Assembly (NCBI RefSeq): GCF_001969385.1
Contig: NZ_CP014796.1
Location: forward strand, 4,295,501 to 4,359,500
DNA length: 64,000 nt
Origin: Salipiger profundus
Lineage (GTDB): Bacteria > Pseudomonadota > Alphaproteobacteria > Rhodobacterales > Rhodobacteraceae
Direction of reading: 5' to 3'
Position numbers and translations under genes: made by a program. The first letter of the stretch is position 1; the number at the start of each line of letters is the position of its first letter. Below the pieces are notes generated by a model. It was not told the origin of the DNA. It was given only the letters and a program-made list of their open reading frames with translations, and made no database searches. Shown piece after piece: positions 7,499 to 16,786 of the stretch.

Positions 7499-8082
7499 CA
7501 ACGTCGCCCGCTTCCATAGACAGTCGCCCCGATCCACGCCGGTGGGTCGGACGCGGGGAAGGACTCAGCACTCGCTTCACTGACCGGGTCTGCAGCCGTC
7601 GCGAGTTCCGCTGAGAGATCACGAACGCTGGCCGCGTCGATGCCTCGGTGAAGCCGGTGCCCGGAACTCGGTCGGTGGCCTGTCTCGATGCGATGGGCGC
7701 CAGGAGCATCGGCTCCCTTGCTGGTTGGCACGGTTTCCCACCAGAAGCGGCGCGGTGGCACGGATCGACGTTTGTCCGGCTCGTGGCGCACGATATACTG
7801 CCAGTCGTTTCGTTCCGCGAAGGCGATGGCGCTGTCGAGATCAGGGAATGTCAGGCGGATCGGACGATAGGGATCTTCGGTTGCAGTCCAGCCCATAAGA
7901 GGCTCGATGACCGGCGCCCGGGCCGGCTCAAACTCGAGTATCCAATGCTGCCGCCTGATTGGAGCGGAGGTGTGGGACGAGCGAGCTGGCCTGTAGATCA
8001 ACGCTGTCGGCACGTCTGGAGATGTCAGGTCAGTTCCGGGGATCTTCGGCCGAAATGGGGGGCGGTTATGTCCTTTCATCAT
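7498..8082 (-). CDS. NDUFS4-like protein with disordered tail
   Basis: A 194-aa protein. Residues about 25-105 (LIYRPARSSHTSAPIRRQHW, then EPLMGWTATEDP, then WQYIVRHEP) again match the NDUFS4/ETC complex I family (PF04800). The C-terminal tail is basic and low-complexity and ends with the short motif EASAESFPASDPPAW, which I know from several small proteins of unrelated families. The start has GAGAGGTAAATC before ATG-ATG. It sits between clpG and kefB, coupled to kefB by TGATG. Together with the relative at 920-1651 it shows that this domain belongs to the island. A role in respiration is not supported by neighbours. Confidence 0.65.
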   Translation of the reverse strand: MMKGHNRPPFRPKIPGTDLTSPDVPTALIYRPARSSHTSAPIRRQHWILEFEPARAPVIEPLMGWTATEDPYRPIRLTFPDLDSAIAFAERNDWQYIVRHEPDKRRSVPPRRFWWETVPTSKGADAPGAHRIETGHRPSSGHRLHRGIDAASVRDLSAELATAADPVSEASAESFPASDPPAWIGATVYGSGRR

Positions 8083-8105
8083 GATTTACCTCTCTTCGGA
8101 TTGCG

Positions 8106-8133
8106 GCACCGGCGGCGTTACCGTCGCCGGTGC
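8106..8133 (-). other. Hairpin after clpG
   Basis: GCACCGGCG (8106-8114) and CGCCGGTGC (8125-8133) form a perfect 9-bp stem between the clpG stop and the next gene. There is no T-tract. It may protect the mRNA end or partly terminate transcription. Confidence 0.45.
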
Positions 8134-8141
8134 ACGGGCCG

Positions 8142-10922
8142 TCATTCGGCGGCAGGCTCGGTCTCTTCGCTATCGCTATTGCCCGGCTCGCCGAGGGCCT
8201 CGGTTTCTCCTGCGCTCTCCAGCTTTTGGAACGTGATCTTCTGATCATCCGCGGTCCAGGCGACGCGCACCTTGTCCCCGTCCTCGATCCGGCCCGAAAG
8301 CATCTCGCGGGCGAGCTCGGTCTCCAGCTCCGACCGGATTAGCCGTCGCAACTCGCGGGCGCCGAACTCTGGCCGGAAACCCACCGCTCCGAAATGCTCC
8401 GCAACGCTTCCGTCATAGTCGAGCTCGACGCCCTGGGTCATCGCCGTGCGGGCGACGCGGGCCAGCTGCAGCTCGACGATCTGCCGGATTTCCGACTGGT
8501 TCAGAGAATGGAAGACGATGATTTCGTCGATCCGGTTGATGAACTCGGGCCGGAAATGAACGCGCAGAACGTCCATCAGTTCGGCCTTCTGCCCGGCCTC
8601 GTCGAACTCCTTGGTTCCGCGCTTGCGAAGGTTGCGCTGGATGATGTCGGAACCGAGGTTCGACGTGGCGATGATGATAGTGTTGGTGAAATCCACCACG
8701 CGGCCCTTGCCATCGGTCAGGCGGCCATCGTCGAAGACCTGCAGCAGGATGTTATAGACATCCGCATGCGCCTTCTCGATCTCGTCGAGCAGCACGACAG
8801 AATAGGGCCGGCGCCGGACCCGTTCCGTCAACTGGCCGCCCTCGTCGTAACCGACATAGCCCGGCGGGGCGCCAACCAGCCGCGCGACCGCGTGACGTTC
8901 GCCATATTCGGACATGTCGATGCGGATCATCGCATCCTGATCACCGAAGATCGTCTCCGCCAGAGTCTTGGCCAGCTCGGTCTTGCCAACGCCGGTCGGG
9001 CCGAGGAACAGGAAGGTCGCGGTCGGGCCGGAGCCCTCGCGCAGCCCGGCGCGCGCCAGTCGCACGGCGTCGGCAACGGCATGGATGGCCTCTTCCTGGC
9101 CGATTACCCGCTCATGCAACTTGTCCTCGAGTTTCAGCAGCTTTTCGCGCTCTTCTGTCGTCAGTTCGCTCACCGGCACGCCGGTCAGTTTCGAGACGAT
9201 CTGCGCCACGTGATCGGCGCGCACTTCAGCCGTCGCAGAGGCCCGGTCGCGCTTCCAGGTTTCCATCAACTCGTCAAGCTCGACCTGTTTCGTTTCAAGC
9301 TCTTTCTTGAGTTCAGCAGCACGGTCGAACTGCTTCCTCCCCGCGGCGTAGTCCTGCTCGCGCCGGATCTGGGCGACCTCAGCCTCGAGCTCCTGGACAT
9401 CGACGGGACGCGCGGTAGCGCTGATCTTCACGCGCGCGGCAGCCTGGTCGATCAGGTCGATGGCCTTATCGGGCATGAAGCGGCCGGTGACGTAGCGGTC
9501 GGAAAGCTCGGCCGCCGCGACGATGGCCTCGTCGGTGATCGTCACCTTGTGGTGGCTTTCCAGCGTGTCGCGCAGGCCCCGCAGGATCATGATCGTCTGC
9601 GCCACCGTCGGCTCATCGACATAGACCGGCTGGAAGCGGCGCTCCAGCGCGGCGTCCTTCTCGATGTATTTCTGGTACTCGTTCAGGGTGGTCGCGCCGA
9701 TCAGGTTCAGCTCGCCGCGGGCCAGCGCCGGCTTGAACGTATTGGCGATGTCGAGCCCGCCTTCGCCGCCGCCCTGTCCGGCTCCGACGATGGTGTGGAT
9801 CTCGTCGATGAACAGGATCATGTCGGCCTTGTTGGCCTCGATCTCCTTGAGGATCTTCTGGACCCGCTCCTCGAACTCACCGCGATATTTCGATCCGGCC
9901 ACCATCGAGTTGATGTTGAGTTCGACCAGCCGTTTGTCGCGCAGCGCCTCGGGCACCTCGCCCGCGACGATGCGCTGCGCCAGCCCCTCGATGATCGCGG
10001 TCTTGCCGACACCCGGTTCGCCGATCAGCACCGGGTTGTTCTTCTTGCGCCGCGCCAGAACCTCGATCGTCGTTTCGATTTCACGCGCCCGGCCGATCAC
10101 CGGGTCGAGCCTGCCCTCGCGCGCCAGCTTGGTCAAATCGCGGCTATATTCATCCAGATCAGGCGTGCTCGACGGGGTTTCGACACGGCCTTCCTCGGCC
10201 CCCTGACCGACGACCTTCGTCACCTGCTGGCGTAGCGCCTGCGGCGTCAGGCCCAGCCGGTTCAAGATGCTCGACGCCACGCCCTCCCCCTCTTCGGCGA
10301 GACCGATCAGAAGGTGTTCGGGGCCGACATAGGAATGGCCCAGCTCGTTCGAGGCAATGAAGGCGCGGTTCAGCGCATCCTTCACCCGCGGGCTGACGCC
10401 GATCTCACGGTCCTCCCCCGTTGCGTCGCCCTTCTTCGCTTCGCTCTCGATCTGGCGGCGCAGATCGTCGGCGTCGATCTTGACCTGCCCCAGCACCGTG
10501 CGGACAACATCCGAGCCGGTCAGCGCCAGCAGAAGGTGTTCCGTATCAACCTCGGTCCGGCCGAATTCATGCGCCTTCTGGCCCGCCTCCTGCAAAAGCC
10601 GGTTGGCCTGTTCGCTCAGGCGGTCAGCGATATTGATGCCGCCGCGCCGCGCGGTGCGCCCCGCCTGTCGGATCGGGACGGGTTGCCCCTGATCTTCGCC
10701 AAACCGATCGAAAAGGCCACCGGCATCGCCAAAGAATTCATCGAAGAGCGAGCGCCCTCCGAAAAGCGATTCCAGTGGCGATGCGCTACGCCCCTGCCGT
10801 CGGGCGATCCTGCGGTAGTCCTCGTCGCAAAGCTCCATCACCTTGCGTTCACCGTTGACAGAGACCTGCGCACGAAAGCTGGCAGGTCGGGATTTGCAGA
10901 TATCACAGATGCCGTTTGCCAT
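8142..10922 (-). CDS. clpG: ClpG/ClpK-type stand-alone AAA+ disaggregase
   Basis: A 926-aa Hsp100 protein. The order is: an N-terminal cysteine domain (C6-x2-C9 and C32, [11 protein letters not shown]), a linker, a Clp-N repeat domain (about residues 100-240), AAA1 with [10 protein letters not shown], a short coiled M-domain (about residues 495-560) and AAA2 with [10 protein letters not shown]. The C-terminus is acidic. The ClpP-docking loop of ClpA/ClpC (an I/L-G-F/L tripeptide) is absent from the stretch after [10 protein letters not shown], which looks ClpB-like. The enzyme should therefore disaggregate proteins without ClpP. A cysteine-rich N-domain plus a short M-domain is the ClpG/ClpK pattern of heat-resistance islands. 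The start follows GGAGGTGAAAA. It is co-transcribed with ftsH. Confidence 0.88.
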   Translation of the reverse strand: MANGICDICKSRPASFRAQVSVNGERKVMELCDEDYRRIARRQGRSASPLESLFGGRSLFDEFFGDAGGLFDRFGEDQGQPVPIRQAGRTARRGGINIADRLSEQANRLLQEAGQKAHEFGRTEVDTEHLLLALTGSDVVRTVLGQVKIDADDLRRQIESEAKKGDATGEDREIGVSPRVKDALNRAFIASNELGHSYVGPEHLLIGLAEEGEGVASSILNRLGLTPQALRQQVTKVVGQGAEEGRVETPSSTPDLDEYSRDLTKLAREGRLDPVIGRAREIETTIEVLARRKKNNPVLIGEPGVGKTAIIEGLAQRIVAGEVPEALRDKRLVELNINSMVAGSKYRGEFEERVQKILKEIEANKADMILFIDEIHTIVGAGQGGGEGGLDIANTFKPALARGELNLIGATTLNEYQKYIEKDAALERRFQPVYVDEPTVAQTIMILRGLRDTLESHHKVTITDEAIVAAAELSDRYVTGRFMPDKAIDLIDQAAARVKISATARPVDVQELEAEVAQIRREQDYAAGRKQFDRAAELKKELETKQVELDELMETWKRDRASATAEVRADHVAQIVSKLTGVPVSELTTEEREKLLKLEDKLHERVIGQEEAIHAVADAVRLARAGLREGSGPTATFLFLGPTGVGKTELAKTLAETIFGDQDAMIRIDMSEYGERHAVARLVGAPPGYVGYDEGGQLTERVRRRPYSVVLLDEIEKAHADVYNILLQVFDDGRLTDGKGRVVDFTNTIIIATSNLGSDIIQRNLRKRGTKEFDEAGQKAELMDVLRVHFRPEFINRIDEIIVFHSLNQSEIRQIVELQLARVARTAMTQGVELDYDGSVAEHFGAVGFRPEFGARELRRLIRSELETELAREMLSGRIEDGDKVRVAWTADDQKITFQKLESAGETEALGEPGNSDSEETEPAAE

Positions 10923-10940
10923 TTTTCACCTCCGTCATGC

Positions 10941-10964
10941 TCCCAGCCGGAACGTCCGGACTGG
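10941..10964 (-). other. Hairpin between ftsH and clpG
   Basis: CCCAGCCGGA and TCCGGACTGGG around ACG form a near-perfect 10-bp stem with one mismatch in the 52-bp gap just upstream of the clpG ribosome site. It may tune clpG translation or mRNA processing. Seen directly; function inferred. Confidence 0.45.
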
Positions 10965-10974
10965 GTCTCTATAT

Positions 10975-12807
10975 TCAGGCCGCCTCGACCTCCTGAGTGC
11001 GGACCTTTTCTGCGATGGCCCGAAGGTCGGGCTCGTCCAGCGTCTCGCGGTCGAGCAGATCGCGGGACGTTTCCTCCAGCAGCGCCCGGTTCGCGTCGAG
11101 AAGCGCGACCGTACGTGCGAAGATGTCGTCGATGATCGCCTTGACAGCGGTATCCATCCGCTCGGCCGTTGCCTCGCTGTGGCGGCGGTTGAGCCAGGCG
11201 GATTGATCCCCCGTGCCAAGGAAGCCGGGCCGCTCGGTGTCATAGCTGACATGGCCCAGATCGGGGTCCATGCCGTAGCGCGCGACCATGCCCCTGGCGA
11301 TGTCGGTTGCCTTCACCAGGTCGTCGGCGGCACCGGTCGAAAGGTGATCGTATATGACCTTCTCGGCCGCACGCCCGCCCAGAAGAACGGCGATCTTGTT
11401 CTCCAGTTCCTCGCGGGTCATCAGGAAGCGGTCTTCGGTCGGGCGCTGGATCGTATAGCCGAGCGCACCGATCCCGCGCGGGATGATCGAGACCTTGTGC
11501 ACCGGATCGACCGCCGGCAGCGCCATCGCGACCAGCGCGTGCCCCATTTCGTGATGCGCCACGATTTCCCGCTCGCGCGCGTTCAGAACACGATTGCGCT
11601 TTTCCAGCCCGGCGACGATACGCTCTACCGCGTTGTTGAAGTCTTCCATGGTCACCGCATCGGCCTTTCGGCGGGTTGCCAATAGCGCCGCCTCATTGAC
11701 CAGATTTGCCAGGTCCGCTCCGGAAAAGCCCGGGGTCAGCGCGGCGACCTTCTCGGCATCCACATCCGGTGCTAGCGTCACCTTCTTCATGTGTACCCCG
11801 AGGATCTGGATGCGGCCCTTCTTGTCGGGCTTGTCCACCAGCACCTGCCGGTCGAAGCGCCCGGCCCTGAGCAGCGCCGGGTCCAGGATTTCCGGCCGGT
11901 TGGTGGCCGCCAGCAGCACGATCCCCGACGACGGGTCGAACCCGTCCAGCTCAGTGAGAAGCTGGTTCAGCGTCTGCTCACGCTCGTCATGCCCGCCGGC
12001 CATCTGACCGGAGGCGCGGGCGCGACCAAGCGCGTCGAGCTCGTCAATGAAGATGATCGCGGGTGCGTTCTTGCGGGCCTGCTCGAACAGATCGCGCACC
12101 CTTGCGGCGCCGACGCCCACGAACATCTCGACGAATTCAGAGCCGGAGATCGAGAAGAAGGTCACGCCCGCCTCGCCCGCCACGGCCCGCGCCAGAAGCG
12201 TCTTGCCGGTACCCGGCGGGCCGACCAGCAGGATACCTTTCGGGATCCGCGCGCCGAGCTTGCCGTATTCCTCGGGCGTCTTCAGGAAATCGACCACTTC
12301 CTCCAGCTCGGCCTTGGCCTCGTCGACCCCGGCCACATCGGCAAAACTGACGCCGGTTTCCTTCTCCATGTAGACCTTGGCCTTGCTCTTGCCGACCTGC
12401 AGGAAGCCGCCAAAACCCTGACGCTCGGCGAACTTGCGAAAGACGAACATCCAGAGACCGAAGAAGACCACTGCCGGCACCACCCAGGAGAGAAGCGCCC
12501 CGATCCAGGTGTTTTGCGGAATGCCGGTGATCTCGACATCCGCGTCGTCCAGCCGTTCAAGAATGGCGGGATCGACGATCGTGGTGACGAAGCCCGAGCG
12601 CCCGTCGATGGGAGCTCCGAAAGTACCGGTGATCGTATCGGACCCGACCGCAACCGAAGCGATGTCGCCGTCGGCTAGATACTGTTCGAATTGGCTATAG
12701 CTGATCGGCGCGGTGCTGCGGTAGCTGGCGATCAGATCCTGAATAAAGATCACCGCAAAAAATGCGACGATCCAGTACCAGATATTAAATTCGGTTCTCT
12801 TTTCCAT
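10975..12807 (-). CDS. ftsH: FtsH-type membrane AAA+ zinc protease (island paralogue)
   Basis: A 610-aa protein. Two transmembrane segments (about residues 10-25 and 103-122) flank a short periplasmic domain. The AAA domain has [16 protein letters not shown] and [10 protein letters not shown], with a second region of homology around [16 protein letters not shown]. The M41 protease has the zinc site HEMGH near residue 417 and the third ligand region [10 protein letters not shown]. Housekeeping FtsH usually has HEAGH, so this is a divergent copy, as in tLST loci. It degrades misfolded membrane and soluble proteins. The start is supported by CGAGGAGATAAGGGG. It heads the ftsH-clpG operon behind an RpoH-like promoter. 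Confidence 0.95.
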   Translation of the reverse strand: MEKRTEFNIWYWIVAFFAVIFIQDLIASYRSTAPISYSQFEQYLADGDIASVAVGSDTITGTFGAPIDGRSGFVTTIVDPAILERLDDADVEITGIPQNTWIGALLSWVVPAVVFFGLWMFVFRKFAERQGFGGFLQVGKSKAKVYMEKETGVSFADVAGVDEAKAELEEVVDFLKTPEEYGKLGARIPKGILLVGPPGTGKTLLARAVAGEAGVTFFSISGSEFVEMFVGVGAARVRDLFEQARKNAPAIIFIDELDALGRARASGQMAGGHDEREQTLNQLLTELDGFDPSSGIVLLAATNRPEILDPALLRAGRFDRQVLVDKPDKKGRIQILGVHMKKVTLAPDVDAEKVAALTPGFSGADLANLVNEAALLATRRKADAVTMEDFNNAVERIVAGLEKRNRVLNAREREIVAHHEMGHALVAMALPAVDPVHKVSIIPRGIGALGYTIQRPTEDRFLMTREELENKIAVLLGGRAAEKVIYDHLSTGAADDLVKATDIARGMVARYGMDPDLGHVSYDTERPGFLGTGDQSAWLNRRHSEATAERMDTAVKAIIDDIFARTVALLDANRALLEETSRDLLDRETLDEPDLRAIAEKVRTQEVEAA

Positions 12808-12864
12808 CCCCTTATCTCCTCGGCGCCAACCCGTAGAGATGTTGCTGGTTTATCACACCCGGCC

Positions 12865-12893
12865 AGATTGGTATTGCTTGAGCCGAGTTCAAG
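12865..12893 (-). promoter_or_regulatory. RpoH-type promoter for ftsH-clpG operon
   Basis: On the minus strand CCCTCTTGAAC (the CTTGAAC part is 12893-12887) precedes CCAATCT (12871-12865) with 15 bases between. Motif and spacing nearly repeat the hsp20 promoter at 2333-2361, including the preceding CCCTCTTGAA context. A transcription start near 12858 would leave a leader of about 50 nt. Confidence 0.6.
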
Positions 12894-12976
12894 AGGGATC
12901 CGACATGAAGATCGAAGCTGGCAACGATGCCCAAAATTCTTACATCCCGTGGTGTGCCACTTCCCGTTAGCTGCAA

Positions 12977-13930
12977 GTGAAGTTTATTGCGATCATGACT
13001 GCAACGCCGCGCCACCAATTCCTGAACCTGCTTCAATCCATCCTGCTTTTGGCGGGTATGGCGGTTATCGCCTGGTTCATCGTTTCGGCGATTGCGGGAC
13101 AGGGCTTGGCGATTCCGATCGTCATCGGATCCTTGCTGGGATTGCTGCTGTCACCCGGCATCCCGAAACGCCTGTTGCTGAACGCCTACGGCGCACGCAG
13201 GCTCAGCGGGCGGGAATTTCCAGAGGGCATGGCGATACTGGCCGAACTCGCACGCCGCGCCGGGCTGCCGCGTGTACCGGAACTCTACTATGTACCGAGC
13301 CAGATACCGAACGCCTTCGCTATGGGCTCTCCGGATGAAAGCGCCGTCTGCGTCAGCGATGGTCTTCTGCGATTGATGAACCAGCGCGAACTGGCCGGGG
13401 TCCTGGCGCACGAGGTCGCTCACATCGCCAACCGCGATCTCTGGATCATGGGTCTGGCCGACGCGATGTCGCGCGCGGTGTCGCTCGCGTCCTGGGTTGG
13501 GCAACTCATCCTGCTGCTGAACCTGCCGCTAATCCTGGCCGGCGCGGCTTATGTGCCCTGGCAGGTACCACTTGTCCTGATCTTTTCACCCACGATCATG
13601 GCCCTTCTTCAGCTCGCGCTGTCGCGGGCCCGGGAATACGATGCCGACAGGGGCGGCGCCGAGCTGACCGGCGATCCCGATGGCCTCGCTTCGGCCCTCC
13701 TCAAGCTGGAACGCCGCATCGGGCGGGTCTGGGAAGAGATGTTCCTGCCCGGCCGCCGCATCCCCGAACCCTCGATCCTGCGCACGCACCCGCCCACCGC
13801 CGATCGAGTCCGGCGACTGCGTGCACTTTCCGGACCCCGCCGACCGGTCCCACCGTCCGTTCCCCTGAACGCACCGCGGGCTGTGCGCGTCTCCACGCCG
13901 CGTTACGGGCCCTGGGGCGTCTATCGATGA
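12977..13930 (+). CDS. M48 family (HtpX-like) membrane metallopeptidase
   Basis: A protein of up to 317 aa. Two N-terminal membrane segments (about residues 18-60) precede the peptidase domain. The zinc site is HEVAH near residue 148 (LAGVLAHEVAHIANRD), followed by two more hydrophobic segments and the third zinc ligand in SRAREYDADRGGA. This is the M48B HtpX pattern, which removes damaged membrane proteins alongside FtsH. The start is GTG at 12977 or ATG at 12995; neither has a strong ribosome site. The proline- and arginine-rich tail after residue 270 is unusual. It is divergent from ftsH and shares its control region. Confidence 0.85.
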   Translation: MKFIAIMTATPRHQFLNLLQSILLLAGMAVIAWFIVSAIAGQGLAIPIVIGSLLGLLLSPGIPKRLLLNAYGARRLSGREFPEGMAILAELARRAGLPRVPELYYVPSQIPNAFAMGSPDESAVCVSDGLLRLMNQRELAGVLAHEVAHIANRDLWIMGLADAMSRAVSLASWVGQLILLLNLPLILAGAAYVPWQVPLVLIFSPTIMALLQLALSRAREYDADRGGAELTGDPDGLASALLKLERRIGRVWEEMFLPGRRIPEPSILRTHPPTADRVRRLRALSGPRRPVPPSVPLNAPRAVRVSTPRYGPWGVYR

Positions 13931-13950
13931 GTACTTTTTTGCGCTGAGGC

Positions 13951-13980
13951 CTTGAAGTTGCAAACAAGCAACACTTTATC
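13951..13980 (+). promoter_or_regulatory. RpoH-type promoter for the hsp20 triplet
   Basis: CTTGAAG (13951-13957) is followed by CTTTATC (13974-13980), close to the alphaproteobacterial RpoH pattern CTTG-N-CYTATNT. A start near 13987 would give a leader of about 200 nt, containing the hairpin at 14141-14178. Confidence 0.5.
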
Positions 13981-14140
13981 CGCAGCGGAACGCCCAGTTG
14001 GGGTTTCACGGATACGCGACAGGTTCGGCTGATTCAGCGGACCGCCTGACGTTCGCCTGAGAGGAACGCATGGCAGACGCAAACGCACCAGACCGCCGCC
14101 GAAATGGCGAACCTTGAAGCATGTCCATTCTCCGCGGGCG

Positions 14141-14178
14141 TTCAGTGGCGTGGTGACAAATCCACGCCGTCAACTGAA
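14141..14178 (+). promoter_or_regulatory. Leader hairpin before first hsp20 of the triplet
   Basis: TTCAGT-GGCGTGG (14141-14153) pairs with CCACGCC-(GTCA)-ACTGAA (14162-14178): a 13-bp two-part stem with a 4-base bulge, ending 3 bases before the GACGGAGGCG ribosome site. It may be a thermosensor or a processing structure. It does not contain the ROSE UUGCU motif. Confidence 0.45.
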
Positions 14179-14194
14179 ACGACGGAGGCGAAAC

Positions 14195-14623
14195 ATGCTC
14201 TATCCCACCTACACACGTCGCAGCGATCCGTTTGCGCTGATGCGCTCGATGCTGCGCGATTTTGACAGGACCTCTCCTGGCCGCGTGACCCAGCCCGTTT
14301 TCCCCGCCGTGAACGTCTGGCAGGGCGACGAGGCAGTCGCGATCACGGCAGAACTCCCTGGCGTTGACCCGGCCGACATCGACATTTCCGTGAAGGAAAA
14401 TGTCCTGACGCTCTCTGGCGAGCGCAAGGCGCCCGAAATTCCGGAAGGCGGCCGCTGGCACCGCAACGAACGCGGCTTTGGCAAGTTCGCTCGTTCGGTT
14501 CGGCTGCCGTTCGTGGCCGCAGAGGACAAGGTCGAGGCGCGGATGACCAACGGTGTGCTGCGCATCGTGATCGGCCGTCCCGAAGAGGACAAGCCGCGGA
14601 AAATCGAGATCAAGGCTGCGTAA
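14195..14623 (+). CDS. Hsp20 family small heat-shock protein
   Basis: A 142-aa holdase. An N-terminal arm (RSDPFALMRSMLRDFD) precedes an alpha-crystallin domain of about residues 38-135 with ELPGVDPADIDISV, RSVRLPF and NGVLRIVIGR. The C-terminal anchor is KIEIKAA. This is the class B/HspC-like type rather than IbpA. The ATG at 14195 has GGAGGCGAAAC in front and is preferred to the longer frame. It is the first of three tandem hsp20 genes with 15- and 40-bp gaps, so the three are probably made together and may form mixed oligomers. Confidence 0.93.
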   Translation: MLYPTYTRRSDPFALMRSMLRDFDRTSPGRVTQPVFPAVNVWQGDEAVAITAELPGVDPADIDISVKENVLTLSGERKAPEIPEGGRWHRNERGFGKFARSVRLPFVAAEDKVEARMTNGVLRIVIGRPEEDKPRKIEIKAA

Positions 14624-14638
14624 GAGGAGGACCGATCC

Positions 14639-15037
14639 ATGACCAACGATGTGACACATACTGCCGACAAGACCGCGGCCGAGACACCGGAAACCACCAC
14701 CGGCCGTCGTATCTACAGGCCGCTGACCGACATCGTCGAAACGACTGACGGGGTGACGCTGATGCTCGAGATGCCGGGCGTCGCCGCCGAAGACGTGGAT
14801 ATCACGCTCGAAAAGCGCGTGTTGACGATCCGAGGTAAGGTCCATGCCACGCAGCCCGAGAAGCTGCAATTGGCCTATGCCGAATACGGCGAGGGCGATT
14901 TCGAGCGAGCCTTCACCATGTCCGACGACTTCGACCCCGACAAGATCGGCGCGCAGGTCTCGAACGGTGTGTTGACCCTGACGCTGCCGCGCGCAGCGGA
15001 AGCCCAACCCAAAAAGATCACGGTAACGGCTTCGTAA
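14639..15037 (+). CDS. Hsp20 family small heat-shock protein (short form)
   Basis: A 132-aa protein. A 25-residue threonine- and alanine-rich N-terminus precedes the crystallin domain with EMPGVAAEDVDITL and NGVLTLTLPR, and it ends KKITVTAS. The N-terminal arm is shorter and more polar than in the flanking copies, suggesting small oligomers or a partner role. AAGAGGAGGACCGATCC precedes the ATG. It lies between two other hsp20 genes on one transcript and is distinct from both, so this is not a recent duplication. Confidence 0.92.
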   Translation: MTNDVTHTADKTAAETPETTTGRRIYRPLTDIVETTDGVTLMLEMPGVAAEDVDITLEKRVLTIRGKVHATQPEKLQLAYAEYGEGDFERAFTMSDDFDPDKIGAQVSNGVLTLTLPRAAEAQPKKITVTAS

Positions 15038-15077
15038 ACCCGACATGTCGCACCCAAAAGAAGAAAGGAGAACTCAC

Positions 15078-15569
15078 ATGCAGATCAAGGACCTGATCCC
15101 TTGGGCGCGGAAGGATCATGCGCCCGACCCGAAAAGTGATGACCAGAACCCCATCGCCACCCTTCAACGCGACATGAACCGTGTGTTTGAAGGCTTCTGG
15201 AACCGCGTCGGCGATTTCGACTGGCCCTGGGGAGGCGGCGAGGCGAAATCCGACGTGGTCGAGACCGAAGATCACGTGGAGGTATCGATCGAACTGCCCG
15301 GGATGGAAATGAAGGACATCGAGGTCACCGTGACCGACGACATGCTGACCATCAAGGGCGAGAAGAAGATCGAGCGGCAGGAGGAGAAGAAGGGCTATTA
15401 TCTCTCCGAACGCAGCTATGGCGCGATCTATCGCACGATCCCGCTACCGCCGGGAGTCGACGGTGAGAAGGCCGATGCCAGCTTCAAGAACGGCGTGCTG
15501 ACGATCAAGCTGCCGCAGACCCCGGAGGCGCAGGCCAAGGTCAAGCGCATCGAGGTGAAAAACGCCTGA
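15078..15569 (+). CDS. Hsp20 family small heat-shock protein
   Basis: A 163-aa protein beginning MQIKDLIPWARKDHAPDPKS. The N-terminal arm contains a WPWGGGE motif. The crystallin domain has ELPGMEMKDIEVTV, a charged loop (GEKKIERQEEKKGYYL) and NGVLTIKLPQ, with C-terminal RIEVKNA. The long lysine/glutamate loop is common in archaeal-type or class C Hsp20 of tLST loci. The ATG at 15078 follows AAAGGAGAACTCAC. It is the last gene of the triplet and of the stress island. Confidence 0.93.
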   Translation: MQIKDLIPWARKDHAPDPKSDDQNPIATLQRDMNRVFEGFWNRVGDFDWPWGGGEAKSDVVETEDHVEVSIELPGMEMKDIEVTVTDDMLTIKGEKKIERQEEKKGYYLSERSYGAIYRTIPLPPGVDGEKADASFKNGVLTIKLPQTPEAQAKVKRIEVKNA

Positions 15570-15835
15570 TGCCAAGTGGCGTGCCGGCGGCACCGTGCTG
15601 TCGGCACGACGACCTACACTTCTCCAGTCTTGGACGGCTAAATCCAATCGGGAGAGAGCGATGCAGGTCCGGTTGGAACTTCAGGCAGTTGCCCGGGACT
15701 GGTCTTCCGCAAAAGTACTTCCTAGCAGTTCACATAGCTAAAATGGACGAACGATCTCGTAAAAAGCACGGCACCAGAACCCTGCACGATCGAGTGCGAG
15801 ACCCACCTATGGGGGCATCGAGCGGATGACACACG
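15570..15835. other. Spacer between stress island and conjugation region
   Basis: Just after the hsp20 stop, GTGCCGGCGGCAC and CGTGC-TGTCG-GCACG give two overlapping small hairpins (about 15580-15607) that could end transcription. The remainder has no convincing gene or repeat. It marks the border between the stress island and the conjugation cluster. Confidence 0.4.
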
Positions 15836-16786
15836 ATGAAAAGGAGAGCACGTGACATTGAGTTTCGGCACCTGCGGTGCTTCGTTAATGCAGCCGATCA
15901 TGGCAGTTTCCGAAAGGCTGGAAGCACGATGGGTGTCCAGCAGTCATCAATCAGTCGATGCATCTGCGATCTCGAAGATCGCCTCGGGACATCCTTGTTC
16001 CACCGTCATCGAAGCGGTGTGACCCTAAACCGCGCCGGGCAACAATTTCTACCTCGCGCACGTCAGATAATTCGCGGGCTAGATGAGAGCTTGCACGCGA
16101 TGGCGGCACTTGGCAGATCGGAAAACGGCCGTATAAGAGTCGGCATTTATTCATCGATTGCCTCGGGCTTTCTGGCCGAATTGCTGCGCTCCTTCGGGGA
16201 GCAGCACAACCATGTTCAGATCGAATTGATCGATGGAAACCCGGAAGAACACGTCGCTGCAATTCGCGGGCTCAAACTCGACGTCGCTTTCCTAACCGGA
16301 ACCCGAACCTGGCAAGATTGCGACAGCGCATTGATGTGGTCGGAAGGTGTTTTCGTTGTCCTGCCTGAACGCCATGAGTTAGCCATCCGGACAGCAGTCG
16401 ACTGGCGCGAGCTTAGCGGCGAGGCTTTCATGGTCAGCGAAACAGCGCCGGGCCAAGAGATCTATGACTATCTGGTGAGGAAGCTGGCAGACCTCAGTTG
16501 GCACCCTGACATACATGTGCAATCCGTAGGTCGAGATAACCTGCTGTCATTGGTTGCCATTGGGCGAGGTTTGACCGTGGTCAGCGAAGCGATGACGGCC
16601 ACGAACCATCCGGGAGTGGTCTTTCGACCGATCAAGGGCGAGCGCCTTCCATTTTCTGCAATCTGGTCACCGAATAACGACAACCCTGCGTTCAGGCGTC
16701 TTCTGAGCATGGCGACGACAAAGGCAGGATCGGAGAGAAGCCCGGCGATCAGTGAGCATCTCTGTGGATTTGAGCAGAACGCCTAG
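15836..16786 (+). CDS. LysR-family transcriptional regulator next to trb cluster
   Basis: A 316-aa protein. The N-terminal winged HTH covers about residues 8-70 (EFRHLRCFVNAADHGSFRKA and QQSSISRCICDLEDRLGTSL). The substrate-binding domain runs from about residue 95 to 295 (RIRVGIYSSIASGFLAELLR). The ligand is unknown. It converges on DUF2274, and the two genes overlap at their 3' ends (16749-16786). LysR genes are often found at this end of alphaproteobacterial trb clusters, so control of transfer is plausible, but the target is not shown. The ribosome site is weak. Confidence 0.88.
   Translation: MKRRARDIEFRHLRCFVNAADHGSFRKAGSTMGVQQSSISRCICDLEDRLGTSLFHRHRSGVTLNRAGQQFLPRARQIIRGLDESLHAMAALGRSENGRIRVGIYSSIASGFLAELLRSFGEQHNHVQIELIDGNPEEHVAAIRGLKLDVAFLTGTRTWQDCDSALMWSEGVFVVLPERHELAIRTAVDWRELSGEAFMVSETAPGQEIYDYLVRKLADLSWHPDIHVQSVGRDNLLSLVAIGRGLTVVSEAMTATNHPGVVFRPIKGERLPFSAIWSPNNDNPAFRRLLSMATTKAGSERSPAISEHLCGFEQNA

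Noticed and set aside
8394..10235. 613-aa rightward open frame opposite clpG
   Set aside because: Complete overlap with the clpG AAA domains, no ribosome site and no family features.
15569..15829. 86-aa frame after the hsp20 triplet
   Set aside because: Starts at the hsp20 stop without a ribosome site; composition and content unlike a protein family.
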